64,000 bases of DNA from positions 537,160 through 601,159 of the forward strand of contig NZ_JACHGT010000001.1 in NCBI RefSeq assembly GCF_014202425.1. The letters are read 5' to 3'. How positions within the stretch are numbered: position 1 is the first letter of the stretch; each line of letters opens with the position of its first letter. Positions 8,697 through 16,877 of this stretch are shown here, in pieces. The position numbers were made by a program, and so were the translations under genes. A model generated the notes under the pieces. It made no database searches. It had not been told where the DNA came from and saw nothing but the letters and a program-made list of their open reading frames with translations. The stretch comes from Phytomonospora endophytica (GTDB taxonomy: Bacteria; Actinomycetota; Actinomycetes; Mycobacteriales; Micromonosporaceae).

Positions 8697-9296
8697 ATGT
8701 CTGAGTTCACCCCGCAAACGGTTCAGCCCGAGCGCAAGCCCACGCCCGGCACCGTCAACACGGCGGCCTACATCCAGTTCGCGATCTTCGCGCTCGCGCT
8801 CCTCGGCCTCATCTTCGGGCTCATGTACAGCCAAGACGCCATCGACGCGGCCGTCGCCTCCCTCAAAGACCAAGGCGCCAAGCAGGACCTGATCGACGCC
8901 TACGAACAGTCCGGCAGCTTCTCCAGCATCGGGCAGATCGTCGGCCTCGTACTCGCCGCCGTCTACGCCGTCCTCGGCATCTTCAACCGACGCGGCGTCA
9001 ACGGCGCCCGCATCACCACCTGGGTCCTCAGCGGCGTGTTCCTGCTCTGCGGCGCGGCCACCTTCGCCCTCTCCGGCGTCGGCGGCGGCACCACCGACGG
9101 CGTCGACATGGACAAGGTCACCACCGCCATGAGCGACGCCGTTCCCGCCTGGTACAACGCCTTCGGGATGGTCTCCGGGATCGTGCAGATCCTCGGCTAC
9201 CTCGTCGTGATCGTGCTCCTCGCCCTCCCCGCCTCCGGCGAGTTCTTCCGGAAGGCCCCGCCCCAGCTGATCCTGCCCGGCGACGAAGTGAAGTAA
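8697..9296 (+). CDS. Four-helix membrane protein of unknown function
   Basis: A 199-residue protein that I do not recognise as a named family. A hydrophilic N-terminus of about 20 residues (PQTVQPERKPTPGTVN) precedes four predicted membrane helices, at about residues 21-42, 83-98, 104-124 and 155-180. The loop after the first helix is charged and rich in Ala/Asp, and the C-terminus is cytoplasmic-looking. The start is supported by GGAGAGG just before ATG 8697. It is separated from the hydrolase by 184 bases, so it probably has its own promoter, and it is followed by the strongest terminator in the window. Confidence 0.8.
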   Translation: MSEFTPQTVQPERKPTPGTVNTAAYIQFAIFALALLGLIFGLMYSQDAIDAAVASLKDQGAKQDLIDAYEQSGSFSSIGQIVGLVLAAVYAVLGIFNRRGVNGARITTWVLSGVFLLCGAATFALSGVGGGTTDGVDMDKVTTAMSDAVPAWYNAFGMVSGIVQILGYLVVIVLLALPASGEFFRKAPPQLILPGDEVK

Positions 9297-9313
9297 CCGA
9301 ATACGCGTAGAGA

Positions 9314-9357
9314 AGAGACGGGCACCGCTGGGAGCGGTGCCCGTCTCTCTGCTTTTT
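9314..9357 (+). terminator. Strong intrinsic terminator
   Basis: A perfect 16-bp stem (9314-9329 with 9333-9348, arms AGAGACGGGCACCGCT and its complement) closes on a 3-base GGG loop and is followed by CTGCTTTTT. This is the clearest rho-independent terminator in the window. It ends the membrane-protein gene just before the second repeat cluster. Confidence 0.92.
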
Positions 9358-9359
9358 GG

Positions 9360-9990
9360 CGGCCGTGCTTGTTTGGGCGGCGCGAACGAAACCGCCTGAG
9401 GGGTAGGGGATCGGGCTCGGCCTGCCGCTGGTGCCGGGTGCCGGGTGTGGGGGCGGGGACGTGGCCGGAGTTTCCGGGCTGCGTGGGCGAGCGAAGCGAG
9501 GCTCACGCTTGGCAGGACCGCTGCGGCCGGGTTCCCGGCTGCGTGGGCGAGCGGAGCGGGACTCACGCTCACGAGACCGGCGTCTTGGGTTCCCGGCGTT
9601 GGGTGGGCTGCTGCGGCGGGGTACTTGGCGTGGGTGGGTGAACAGACCCGGTTCCCGGTGTTGGGTGGGTGAGGTTTTAAGGGCCTGTGTTTGTTTGGGC
9701 GGCGCGAACGAGACCGCCTTGCGGGTATGGGATCGGGCTGCGGCCCGCCGCCGGTGCCGGGTCCCCGGCGTGGTGTTGCGGCGAAGCCGGGTTCCCTGTC
9801 TGGTGCAGAAGCGCGCTTGGTTCCCGGTGTTGGCGGGCGAGCGGAGCGTGGCGCGCCCTGAGTGGGGGCGTTCGGGCGGGTCTCGGCGTGGGTGGGGGGA
9901 GTGAAGCGTGGCTCGCCCGTTGAGGGACCGCTGCGGCTGGGTTCCCGGCGTGGAAGGGCTGCGAGGTGGGGCCGGCCTGAGCGGGAACGC
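9360..9990. repeat. Non-coding dispersed repeat cluster, right of the lysX block
   Basis: The same two repeat families as at 2.66-3.79 kb, now in reverse orientation. Family 1 copies lie at about 9362-9450 and 9650-9773. Family 2 copies (GTGGGCGAGCGAAGCGAGG-type) lie near 9482, 9542 and 9834. Short open frames cross it in several phases but their translations simply mirror the repeat, so no gene is called. From 9990 to about 10200 the sequence is unique, with no gene that I can support. Confidence 0.8.
9650..9773 (-). repeat. 123-bp inverted-repeat arm B flanking the lysX block
   Basis: The reverse complement of 3168-3290 with one substitution and one single-base insertion seen by eye. Together the arms could allow inversion of the 6.4 kb between them by homologous recombination. 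Confidence 0.85.
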
Positions 9991-10264
9991 TCGGGCGGGC
10001 TCCCGGCGTGGGCGGAACCGCGACCGCGCGGCTCACGTGCGCGGGGGGCTTGGTTTGGCTCGTCGCTGCCGCTCTGAGCGCGATTCGCGGGCAGCGTTCG
10101 GTGGCGGGCGGCCGTGCGAAAAACGCGCTCCCCCGCTCGCCCCAAAGGGGCCCCAAAAATCACGATACGGGCGAGGTGTGACAAAAGCGCCTAGGTGAGA
10201 AGTGCTCGGAGTCTGGCGTGCGGCATGCACTTAGGTCGCCGGGCCGCACCGCCGGGCCGCCAGG

Positions 10265-10490
10265 CCCCGCGTGCGCCACCGCTGCCGCGCCACCCTGCCG
10301 CCAGGCCGCGCCACACCACCCGCCCCGCCGCTAGGTCGCGCCACCCTGCCCTCGCCGCCAGTTCGCGCCACCCCGCTGCCGCGCCACCCCACTCCAGGCC
10401 CCGCGCGCGCCACCCTGCCCCGCCGCCAGTTCGTGCCACCCCCCGCCACCAGGCCCTGCCCGCGCCCCGCCCCCGCGCCACCCCACCCCC
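10265..10490. repeat. Degenerate CGCGCCACCC repeat array
   Basis: About nine copies of a GCGCCACCC motif, spaced irregularly by 10-35 bases and separated by CTGCCGCCAGG-like and CCCGCCGC-like stretches. It lies immediately downstream of the minus-strand membrane-protein gene that ends at 10507. All frames are open by composition alone, and the translations are Ala/Pro/Arg or Gly/Trp/Ala low-complexity. I call no gene in it. Confidence 0.65.
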
Positions 10491-10506
10491 GCGGCCGTCC
10501 CCCCGG

Positions 10507-11265
10507 CTAGTCGTGCCTCCCCGCGATCAGTTCCTGCAGCCAGATCTTCCCCCGGATGATCGGCCGGCGCAGCCGCATCTCCCGCCACACCGCGTTCGCC
10601 ATCTTCCGCTCGCCCCGCCGCCGGTCCGGCCGATACCGCCACCGCGCCCACGGCGACCCCGGCCGCGCCAGCCGGACCGCCCCCACGTACAAGAACAACG
10701 GCACCAGCAACCCGAGCAGCCCCGACCAGATCTTCCCCTTCAGCAACGTCACCGCCGCGAAACCCAGATTGAGCAGCGTGAACGCGATCCCCAGCGGCAC
10801 CGAGTACGGCTGCCCCCGCAAATCCAGCGTGTCCGCGACACCGATCGGCCGGAAACCCAGCAGCAGCAGCCCCGTCAGCGCGATCGCCACGAACAGCGCG
10901 TCGACCGACGTGCGCCCCTCCTCCGTCCAGTACACGTCCTTCAGGTGCAGGATCAGCGCGAACTCGTCCAGCACCAGCGCCGCCCCGATCCCGAACAGCG
11001 CCGCCATCACCGACCGCCACCCGACGAGCTCCTCCGGCACCGTCAGCCCGGCCACCCCGCCGATCAGCATGAACACCACACCGAACACGACATGATGAAT
11101 GTGCAACCCACCCGGCGTCACGTTCCCCGGCCACCAGCGCACCTTCGCGCGGATCAGCCGCACCGACAGGCGAATGAAGCCGAAGCCGACGAGCATCGCG
11201 ACGAAGAAGCTGAACAGCGGAACGAGTCCGGGCTCGACGATCGTGTTCCGGAACCAGGTGTGCAC
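10507..11265 (-). CDS. Integral membrane protein of unknown function
   Basis: A 252-residue polytopic membrane protein with about six predicted helices and a basic C-terminal tail of roughly 50 residues. A histidine-rich motif between helices (GGLHIHHVVFG) and acidic residues inside a later helix (LVLDEFALILH) suggest a possible metal or quinone site, but I cannot name the family. The start is GTG 11265. It lies 64 bases downstream of the response-regulator gene and may be read from the same transcript. Confidence that it is a real gene is high because the hydrophobic pattern and codon bias are consistent throughout. The function is open. Confidence 0.82.
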   Translation of the reverse strand: MHTWFRNTIVEPGLVPLFSFFVAMLVGFGFIRLSVRLIRAKVRWWPGNVTPGGLHIHHVVFGVVFMLIGGVAGLTVPEELVGWRSVMAALFGIGAALVLDEFALILHLKDVYWTEEGRTSVDALFVAIALTGLLLLGFRPIGVADTLDLRGQPYSVPLGIAFTLLNLGFAAVTLLKGKIWSGLLGLLVPLFLYVGAVRLARPGSPWARWRYRPDRRRGERKMANAVWREMRLRRPIIRGKIWLQELIAGRHD

Positions 11266-11329
11266 CTGATCAGTCTCGCTCGTACCCCCGACGGCCGCGC
11301 GTGAACGGCGCCCGGCGTGGGCGAGGGCA

Positions 11330-11983
11330 CTACCTCCGCGTCCCCTCCAGATACCGCAGGACCGCCGCGACCCGCCGGTCGGTCCGGTCGTCGGGCGCCA
11401 GCCCGAGCTTGGCGAAGATGCTGCGGATGTGCTTGTGCACGGCGTTCGACGTCACGAACAACCGCTCGGCGATCGCCGTGTTCCCCAGCCCCTCGGCCAT
11501 CGCCTCCAGGACCTCACGCTCCCGCGCGCTCAGCCGCTCCAGCGGGTCGCCCGCCCGGCGGGCCGCGAACAGCTGCGCCACCACGTCCGGGTCGATCGCC
11601 GTGCCCCCGGCGACGACGCGCTCCAGCGCCGTCACGAAGGTCTCGACGCGACCGACACGCTCCTTCAGCAGGTACCCGACGCGCCCGGCGCCGTCGGCGA
11701 GGAGGTCCGTGGCGAAGCTCTGCTCCACGTAGGCCGACAGCACCAGCACCGCCAGCTCCGGATGCCTCCGCCGGGCCTCGACGGCCGCGCGGATGCCCTC
11801 GTCGGTGTGCGTCGGCGGCATGCGCACGTCGACGACGGCGACGTCGGGCCGGTGCTCGTCGACGGCCGCGAGCAGCCCGGCCGGTTCGCCGACGGCGGCT
11901 ACGACCTCGAAGCCCTCCCCGGCGAGCAACAGCGAGAGGCCTTCGCGCAGGAGGGCGTCGTCCTCGGCGATCACGATCCGCAT
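11330..11983 (-). CDS. NarL/LuxR-type response regulator
   Basis: A 217-residue two-component regulator. The receiver domain starts MRIVIAEDDALLREG with the acidic pair, and the phosphoacceptor Asp lies in VAVVDVRMPP. A Ser in VLSAYVE and a Lys in YLLKERV complete the active site. A LuxR-type helix-turn-helix follows (LSAREREVLEAMAEGLGN, then NAVHKHIRSIFAKLGL). ATG 11983 overlaps the end of the kinase gene, so the pair is coupled. The likely target is the divergent ABC operon starting at 13396, through the nested palindrome at 13286-13322; that link is inferred. Confidence 0.94.
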   Translation of the reverse strand: MRIVIAEDDALLREGLSLLLAGEGFEVVAAVGEPAGLLAAVDEHRPDVAVVDVRMPPTHTDEGIRAAVEARRRHPELAVLVLSAYVEQSFATDLLADGAGRVGYLLKERVGRVETFVTALERVVAGGTAIDPDVVAQLFAARRAGDPLERLSAREREVLEAMAEGLGNTAIAERLFVTSNAVHKHIRSIFAKLGLAPDDRTDRRVAAVLRYLEGTRR

Positions 11984-13230
11984 GGCAGCTCCACATCGAT
12001 GATTGTCGGCCCGCCGACCGGGCTGGACACGCGCGCGGTCCCGTCGTGCGCGGCGACACGCCCTTTCAGGCCGCTGAGGCCGGATCCGCGCTGCTCGTCG
12101 GCGCCGCCCTTGCCGTCGTCGGTGATCGTGATGCGCAACAGATCCCCCGCGCGCTTCACGCCGACGGACGCCCGTCGGGCGCCGCTGTGCTTGGAGATGT
12201 TGGTCAAAGCCTCGGCGACGACGAAGTACGCGGTCGCCTCCACCGACGTGGGGCAGCGCCCGGCCACGTCGACGTCCAGCGCGCACGGCACCGCGCACCC
12301 GGCGGCGAGCGCGGCGAGGGCCCCGTCGAGGCCGCGTTGGTCGAGGATCGGCGGCAGGATCCCGCGGATCACCGAGCGCAGTTCGGCGAGGGCCTCCTCG
12401 GCGCCGGTCTGGGCGCGTTCGAGCATGGCGTCGGCCGCGGCCGGATCGCGGGTGAGGGCGCGCCGGGCGGCGCCGGTCAGGACGGTGACGCCGACGAGGC
12501 GGTTCTGCGCTCCGTCGTGCAGCGCGCGTTCGATGCGGCGCAGTTCGGCGGTGTGCGCGTCGAGCGCGGCGGCCCGGGTCGCGGTGAGCTCGGTGATGCG
12601 GGCCGAGAGGTCGACGTCGGAGCGCGGCGACAGCAGACGGCGGCCCATGTGGTCGGAGAAGCGGGCGAGGTGGGGCAGGACGACGACGGACAGGACCAGC
12701 CACACCGGGCTCGCGGCGGCCGCGGCGAACGCACCGGACCAGCTGGTCACGGGGAACCCGAAGGACGAGCCCGCGTCGCCGGCCGGCACCAGCCACCACC
12801 ACAGGGGGAGCGTCACGTCGCGGATCGCGCTCAGCGGCAGCGCCAGCCCGATCATCGCGGCGAACAGGAATGCCGCCCGCGCCACGATCCACCCGAGGTC
12901 CCGGCGGGTCGCCGGGTCGGTGACGGCCACGCGCATCGACGCGCCCCACCCGCCGGGGAGCAGCCGGTACGGCGAGGGGACGGGCGGGCCGGTCCGCGAC
13001 AGGTGCGCCCGCTCCCGGTCGGCGAGGGCCCGGACGAGCTTGAGGGCGTAGGGCAGCGCGGGCAGGCCGACGCTCATCATCGAGGCGACCCCGACGACCG
13101 TCGAGGCCATCATCGCGACCAGCGCCAGCATCGACGTCGGCAGCCCGGCGCCCAGGCGCAGCCATGCGGCGACGGCCGCCCTCAGGCGGCCGCGCAGCCG
13201 GTGCACGCCACTGTCATCCACGGCGGTCAC
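11971..13230 (-). CDS. Sensor histidine kinase (HisKA_3 type)
   Basis: A 419-residue membrane kinase. The N-terminal half carries about four helices forming a sensor domain like that of actinobacterial HisKA_3 kinases. The phosphoacceptor His lies in ELRRIERALHDGAQ, and the ATPase part shows the N-box (EALTNISKHS) and the G1 box (ITDDGKGG). The GTG start at 13230 has GAGG upstream. It overlaps the response regulator by 13 bases. Gene order (kinase-regulator divergent from an ABC exporter) is that of bacitracin- or lipid-stress-sensing modules, which suggests a cell-envelope signal, but the ligand is not visible. Confidence 0.92.
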   Translation of the reverse strand: MTAVDDSGVHRLRGRLRAAVAAWLRLGAGLPTSMLALVAMMASTVVGVASMMSVGLPALPYALKLVRALADRERAHLSRTGPPVPSPYRLLPGGWGASMRVAVTDPATRRDLGWIVARAAFLFAAMIGLALPLSAIRDVTLPLWWWLVPAGDAGSSFGFPVTSWSGAFAAAAASPVWLVLSVVVLPHLARFSDHMGRRLLSPRSDVDLSARITELTATRAAALDAHTAELRRIERALHDGAQNRLVGVTVLTGAARRALTRDPAAADAMLERAQTGAEEALAELRSVIRGILPPILDQRGLDGALAALAAGCAVPCALDVDVAGRCPTSVEATAYFVVAEALTNISKHSGARRASVGVKRAGDLLRITITDDGKGGADEQRGSGLSGLKGRVAAHDGTARVSSPVGGPTIIDVELPCGS

Positions 13231-13285
13231 GGTACGTGCCTCAGCGGCCCTTCGTCTCGTGCGGAGCGGGACGGGAGGCGAAAAG

Positions 13286-13322
13286 TACAGCCTGCGCTAC
13301 CCCGGTTCGGTAGTCGGCTGTA
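13286..13322. promoter_or_regulatory. Nested 37-bp palindrome in the divergent promoter
   Basis: TACAGCC (13286-13292) pairs with GGCTGTA (13316-13322), and inside it CTACC (13297-13301) pairs with GGTAG (13309-13313). It lies between the divergent two-component genes and the ABC operon, where a dimeric response regulator would bind. The assignment as an operator is inferred from symmetry and position. Confidence 0.6.
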
Positions 13323-13395
13323 TTTCCGGCGAGGCCCCGTCTCCATAGCGTGGAACTCGACCTGATCGAGGCATTCACCAGCGATGGGACCCACC

Positions 13396-13644
13396 ATGAG
13401 CGACCCGTACCGGATCACCGACACACCCGCCCCCACCTCCGGCGCGCACCCCGCCGGGCGCGAGTCGCGGCCGGGCCGGACCGCCCTGCGACTCCTGCTG
13501 TGGCTGGGCGTCCTGGCCGGCGTCGGCGTCAACCTCGCCACGAACTTCACCGGCCACACGCTCATCGGCATCCTCGCCGGCAGCTTCGGCACGGTGTGCA
13601 TCGTCCTCCTCGTCGTCTCCCACGTGACGGGACGACGCCGGTGA
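13396..13644 (+). CDS. Small two-helix membrane protein of the ABC operon
   Basis: An 82-residue protein with a Pro/Ala-rich cytoplasmic head and two closely spaced hydrophobic helices (LRLLLWLGVLAGVGVN and a second starting IGILAGSFG), ending in a basic GRRR. ATG 13396 is preferred. The in-frame ATG at 13384 adds only MGPT. It overlaps the following ATPase gene by GTGA, so it is translated with the exporter and is probably an accessory membrane subunit. I do not recognise the family. Confidence 0.78.
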   Translation: MSDPYRITDTPAPTSGAHPAGRESRPGRTALRLLLWLGVLAGVGVNLATNFTGHTLIGILAGSFGTVCIVLLVVSHVTGRRR

Positions 13645-14390
13645 GCCGCCGCGACCTCAACGGGCAGGCGGCCGTCGTCCTCAAGGGCGTGACCCGCTCC
13701 TACCGCGGCGGCGTCCTCGCCCTCGACGACGTCTCGCTCCAGGTTCCGCGCGGGGCCTTCCTCGCGGTGATGGGCCAGTCGGGTTCGGGCAAGAGCACCC
13801 TCCTCCACTGCGCCTCGGGCCTCGACGTGCCGACCTCGGGCTCGGTGACCGTCGGCGGCGTCGAGATCAGCGGCCTGCGGGAGGCGAAACGAGCGGTCGT
13901 CCGCCGCGAGCAGGTGGGTTTCGTGTTCCAGTCCTACAACCTCGTGCCCTCCCTCGACGTGCAGCAGAACATCACCCTTCCGCTGCGCCTGGCCGGGCGT
14001 GGTCCCGACCGCCGCTGGCTCGACGGCCTCGTCGAGCGCGTCGGCCTGGGCGGCCTGCTGCACCGCTCCCCGAGCGAACTGTCCGGCGGACAGCGCCAGC
14101 GCGTCGCCGTCGTGCGGGCCCTCGCGGCGAAACCCGCGGTCGTGTTCGCCGACGAACCCACCGGCGCCCTCGACTCGGCCAACGCCGCCCAGATCCTCGA
14201 CCTCCTCGCCGCCCTCACCGACGATCTCGGCCAGACCGTGGTCATGGTGACCCACGACGCCGCGGCCGCCGCCCGCGCCCACGACACCGTCGTGATGGCC
14301 GACGGCCGCGTCACCGAGATCCTCAGCGGCGCGAGCGCCGACGAACTCGCCGCCCGCCTCGGCCGCGTCTGGGCGGGAGCGGCCCGGTGA
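13641..14390 (+). CDS. ABC transporter ATP-binding protein (LolD/MacB type)
   Basis: A 249-residue ATPase that drives the FtsX-type permease encoded next. It shows Walker A (GQSGSGKST), the Q-loop (FVFQSYNLVPS), the ABC signature (LSGGQRQRVAVVRAL), Walker B (VVFADEPTGALDS) and the H-loop (MVTHDAA). The start is the GTG at 13641, inside a GTGA overlap. The frame is open further upstream but has no start signal there. The class exports lipoproteins or antimicrobial peptides, or acts in mechanotransmission. Control by the divergent two-component pair is likely. Confidence 0.95.
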   Translation: MSRRDLNGQAAVVLKGVTRSYRGGVLALDDVSLQVPRGAFLAVMGQSGSGKSTLLHCASGLDVPTSGSVTVGGVEISGLREAKRAVVRREQVGFVFQSYNLVPSLDVQQNITLPLRLAGRGPDRRWLDGLVERVGLGGLLHRSPSELSGGQRQRVAVVRALAAKPAVVFADEPTGALDSANAAQILDLLAALTDDLGQTVVMVTHDAAAAARAHDTVVMADGRVTEILSGASADELAARLGRVWAGAAR

Positions 14391-16861
14391 AGACCCTGTT
14401 CCCGATCGCCCTGTCCATGTCCCGCCGCCGATTCGGCGGCCTGATCGCCGTCGCCGTGGCCGTCCTCATCGGCGCGCTCGCGGTGACCGCGACCGCCGGG
14501 ATCGCCCAGACCGGCATCTGGGCCGACGCGCCCGTCGGGCGCTTCGCCTCGGCCGACGTCCTCGTCGGCGCGGCGCAGACCGTCGAGCAGGAGGAGGACA
14601 TCGACGTCCCACTCCCCGAACGCGAAGCGGTCGGCGCCGACCTCGTCGCCACGCTCGCGACCGTGCCCGGCATCGAGCACGCCCTCGGCGACCTGTCCTT
14701 CCCCGCCACACCGGTCCTCGACGGCACGCCCGTGCACTCGGGAGGCGGACACGGCTGGTCGTCGGCGTCCCTGCCCGACACGCCCAAGGTCACCGGCGAG
14801 GCGCCCGACGCCGCCGGCGAGCTCGTCCTCGACCTCGCCACCGCCACCGCCCTCGGCGGCGCGCCGGGCGACCGGATCGAGATCGTCGTCGCCGGACAGC
14901 GCGCCACCTACCAGGTCACCGGCATCGCCGAGGACGTCCCGCCGGGCCTGTACTTCGCCGACGACGTCGCCACCGCGCTCGCCGGACGCGAAGGCAGGGT
15001 CGACCTCATCGCCCTGTGGGCCACCCCCGGTACCGACCCCGGCGACGCGGCCGACCGCGTCCGCGACGCCCTCGCCGGAACCGGTCTCACCGTCGCCACC
15101 GGCGACGACCGCGGCGACGTCGAGTCCCTCGCCGTCGGCGCCGGACGCGGGCTGCTCATCGCCCTGGCGGGCTCACTGGCCGGCGTCATCCTCATGATCG
15201 TCGGCTTCATCGTCACCGGCGCCCTCGCCGTCAGCGTCGCCGGACAGCGCCGGGACCTCGCCCTCATCCGCGCCGTCGGCGCCACACCCCGGCAGGTGCG
15301 GCGGATCGCCGCCATCCAGGGCACCCTCGCGGCCCTGCTCGTGCTCCCACCGGGCATCACGGCCGGGTACTTCCTCGCCGAACGCGCGCGGGAATGGTTC
15401 GTGCGACTCGGCGTCATCCCCGAATCGCTGCCGCTGGTCACCGGACCACTGCCCGCGATCGTCACCGCCGTCCTCTTCCTCGCCGTCGTCGGACTCGGCG
15501 CGCGCGGCGCCGCACTGCGCGTGTCGCGCATGCCCGCCACCGAGGCCGTCGCGCAGACCGAGACCGAACCGCGTTCGCCGGGCCGGATCCGCACCACGAT
15601 CGGCTTCGCGCTGATCGGCCTCGCGATGCTCATGGCGGCGGTGCCGCTGGTCAGCCGCAGCATGGTCGCCGTGGCGGGGACGGGTTCCGCCGGGATCGTC
15701 GCCGTCATCGGCCTCACCCTCGCCGGGCCGGCGGTCGTGCGGGCCGCCGCGGAGTTCCTGGCCGCGCGACTGTCCCGCCGCCCGGACCCGGCGGGCTGGC
15801 TCGCCGCGCAGAACCTGCGCGCCTTCGCCTCGCGTGGCGCCGGAGCACTGACCGGCCTGGCGATGGCCGTGACGCTGGCGATCACCTACACCTTCGCGCA
15901 GACCTCGCCGCAGAAAGGCGTCGAACAGGACCTCGCCGCCAGCGATCTCGGCGCCCTGAGCGTCACCGCGCCGGGTCTGGGCGGCGTGCCCGCCTACGCC
16001 CTCGACGACCTGCGCGCCGTCCCCGGCGCCACGGTCGCGATCCGCGACAGCACCACCGTCGTGCTCCCGCACACCGAGGACGGGAGGGCGAAGGCCGACG
16101 CCTACGAGACGGTCGTGCTCGGCGCCGACGCCGAGAGCATGGTCGATCTCGGGCTCACCGCCGGTTCGATGTCCGCACTGACCGGCGACTCCATCGCCGT
16201 CAGCGGCACCTTCTCGATGTGGCAGGGGCTGGACCCGGGCGACACCACCGAACTGATCCTCGCCGACGGGTCCCGCGTCACCGTCACCGTCGCCGCCGTC
16301 TACGACCGCGAACTCGGCTACGGAGACATCGTCCTGTCGCCCGACGTCGCCTACCCCTCGGCGTCGCTCTACGATTCCGTCCTCGTCGGCGGCGTCGCCG
16401 AGCAGACGGTCCGCGACGCACTCGCGGGGGTGCCGGGCGTGGCGGTCGACGCCGGTCCGCGTGAGGTGGCGGCCGAGGTGACGCCGCAGATGTGGCTGAA
16501 CTTCGTCGTGGTCGGAGGGCTGCTCGGGTACGTGCTGCTCGGCGTGATCAACAGTCTCGTGGCGGCGACGTCGCGTCGCGGGGGAGAGTTCGACGCGCTG
16601 CGTTTCGCGGGGGCGACGCCCGGCCAGATGCGCGCGATGATCCGGCGGGAAGGGCTCTGGTACGGGCTCGGCGCCTGCGCGGCCGGTCTGGCGCTGTCGA
16701 CGCCGCCGCTGCTGTTCCTCGGCGTCGGGCTGCTCGGTTCGCCGATCGCGGCGGGCCCGTGGTGGCTGCCTCCGGGCGTGTGCGCGGTGGTGCTGGTGGC
16801 GGGCTACCTCGCGACGGTGATCCCGGCGGGCCGGGTGCTGCGGGCGGTGACCGGGCGGTGA
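14387..16861 (+). CDS. FtsX-like ABC transporter permease
   Basis: An 824-residue permease with the duplicated FtsX/MacB_PCD layout. A first helix near the N-terminus is followed by a large extracellular domain (about residues 40-250), three helices (about 255-370), further helices around 405-510, a second extracellular domain (about 515-690) and a final helical set. The GTG start at 14387 overlaps the ATPase stop by GTGA. Together with the ATPase and the small membrane protein it forms one exporter. No MacA-like adaptor is present, as expected in a Gram-positive actinomycete. The substrate is unknown; an envelope-active compound or lipid is the reasonable guess. Confidence 0.93.
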   Translation: MKTLFPIALSMSRRRFGGLIAVAVAVLIGALAVTATAGIAQTGIWADAPVGRFASADVLVGAAQTVEQEEDIDVPLPEREAVGADLVATLATVPGIEHALGDLSFPATPVLDGTPVHSGGGHGWSSASLPDTPKVTGEAPDAAGELVLDLATATALGGAPGDRIEIVVAGQRATYQVTGIAEDVPPGLYFADDVATALAGREGRVDLIALWATPGTDPGDAADRVRDALAGTGLTVATGDDRGDVESLAVGAGRGLLIALAGSLAGVILMIVGFIVTGALAVSVAGQRRDLALIRAVGATPRQVRRIAAIQGTLAALLVLPPGITAGYFLAERAREWFVRLGVIPESLPLVTGPLPAIVTAVLFLAVVGLGARGAALRVSRMPATEAVAQTETEPRSPGRIRTTIGFALIGLAMLMAAVPLVSRSMVAVAGTGSAGIVAVIGLTLAGPAVVRAAAEFLAARLSRRPDPAGWLAAQNLRAFASRGAGALTGLAMAVTLAITYTFAQTSPQKGVEQDLAASDLGALSVTAPGLGGVPAYALDDLRAVPGATVAIRDSTTVVLPHTEDGRAKADAYETVVLGADAESMVDLGLTAGSMSALTGDSIAVSGTFSMWQGLDPGDTTELILADGSRVTVTVAAVYDRELGYGDIVLSPDVAYPSASLYDSVLVGGVAEQTVRDALAGVPGVAVDAGPREVAAEVTPQMWLNFVVVGGLLGYVLLGVINSLVAATSRRGGEFDALRFAGATPGQMRAMIRREGLWYGLGACAAGLALSTPPLLFLGVGLLGSPIAAGPWWLPPGVCAVVLVAGYLATVIPAGRVLRAVTGR

Positions 16862-16877
16862 GTCCCCGGCCTGAGCG

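Noticed and set aside
9369-10198. Open frames with translations such as WAARTRPPCGYGIGLRPAAG
   Set aside because: The same translations appear in the inverted repeat copies at 2.7-3.3 kb; they reflect the repeat, not a gene.
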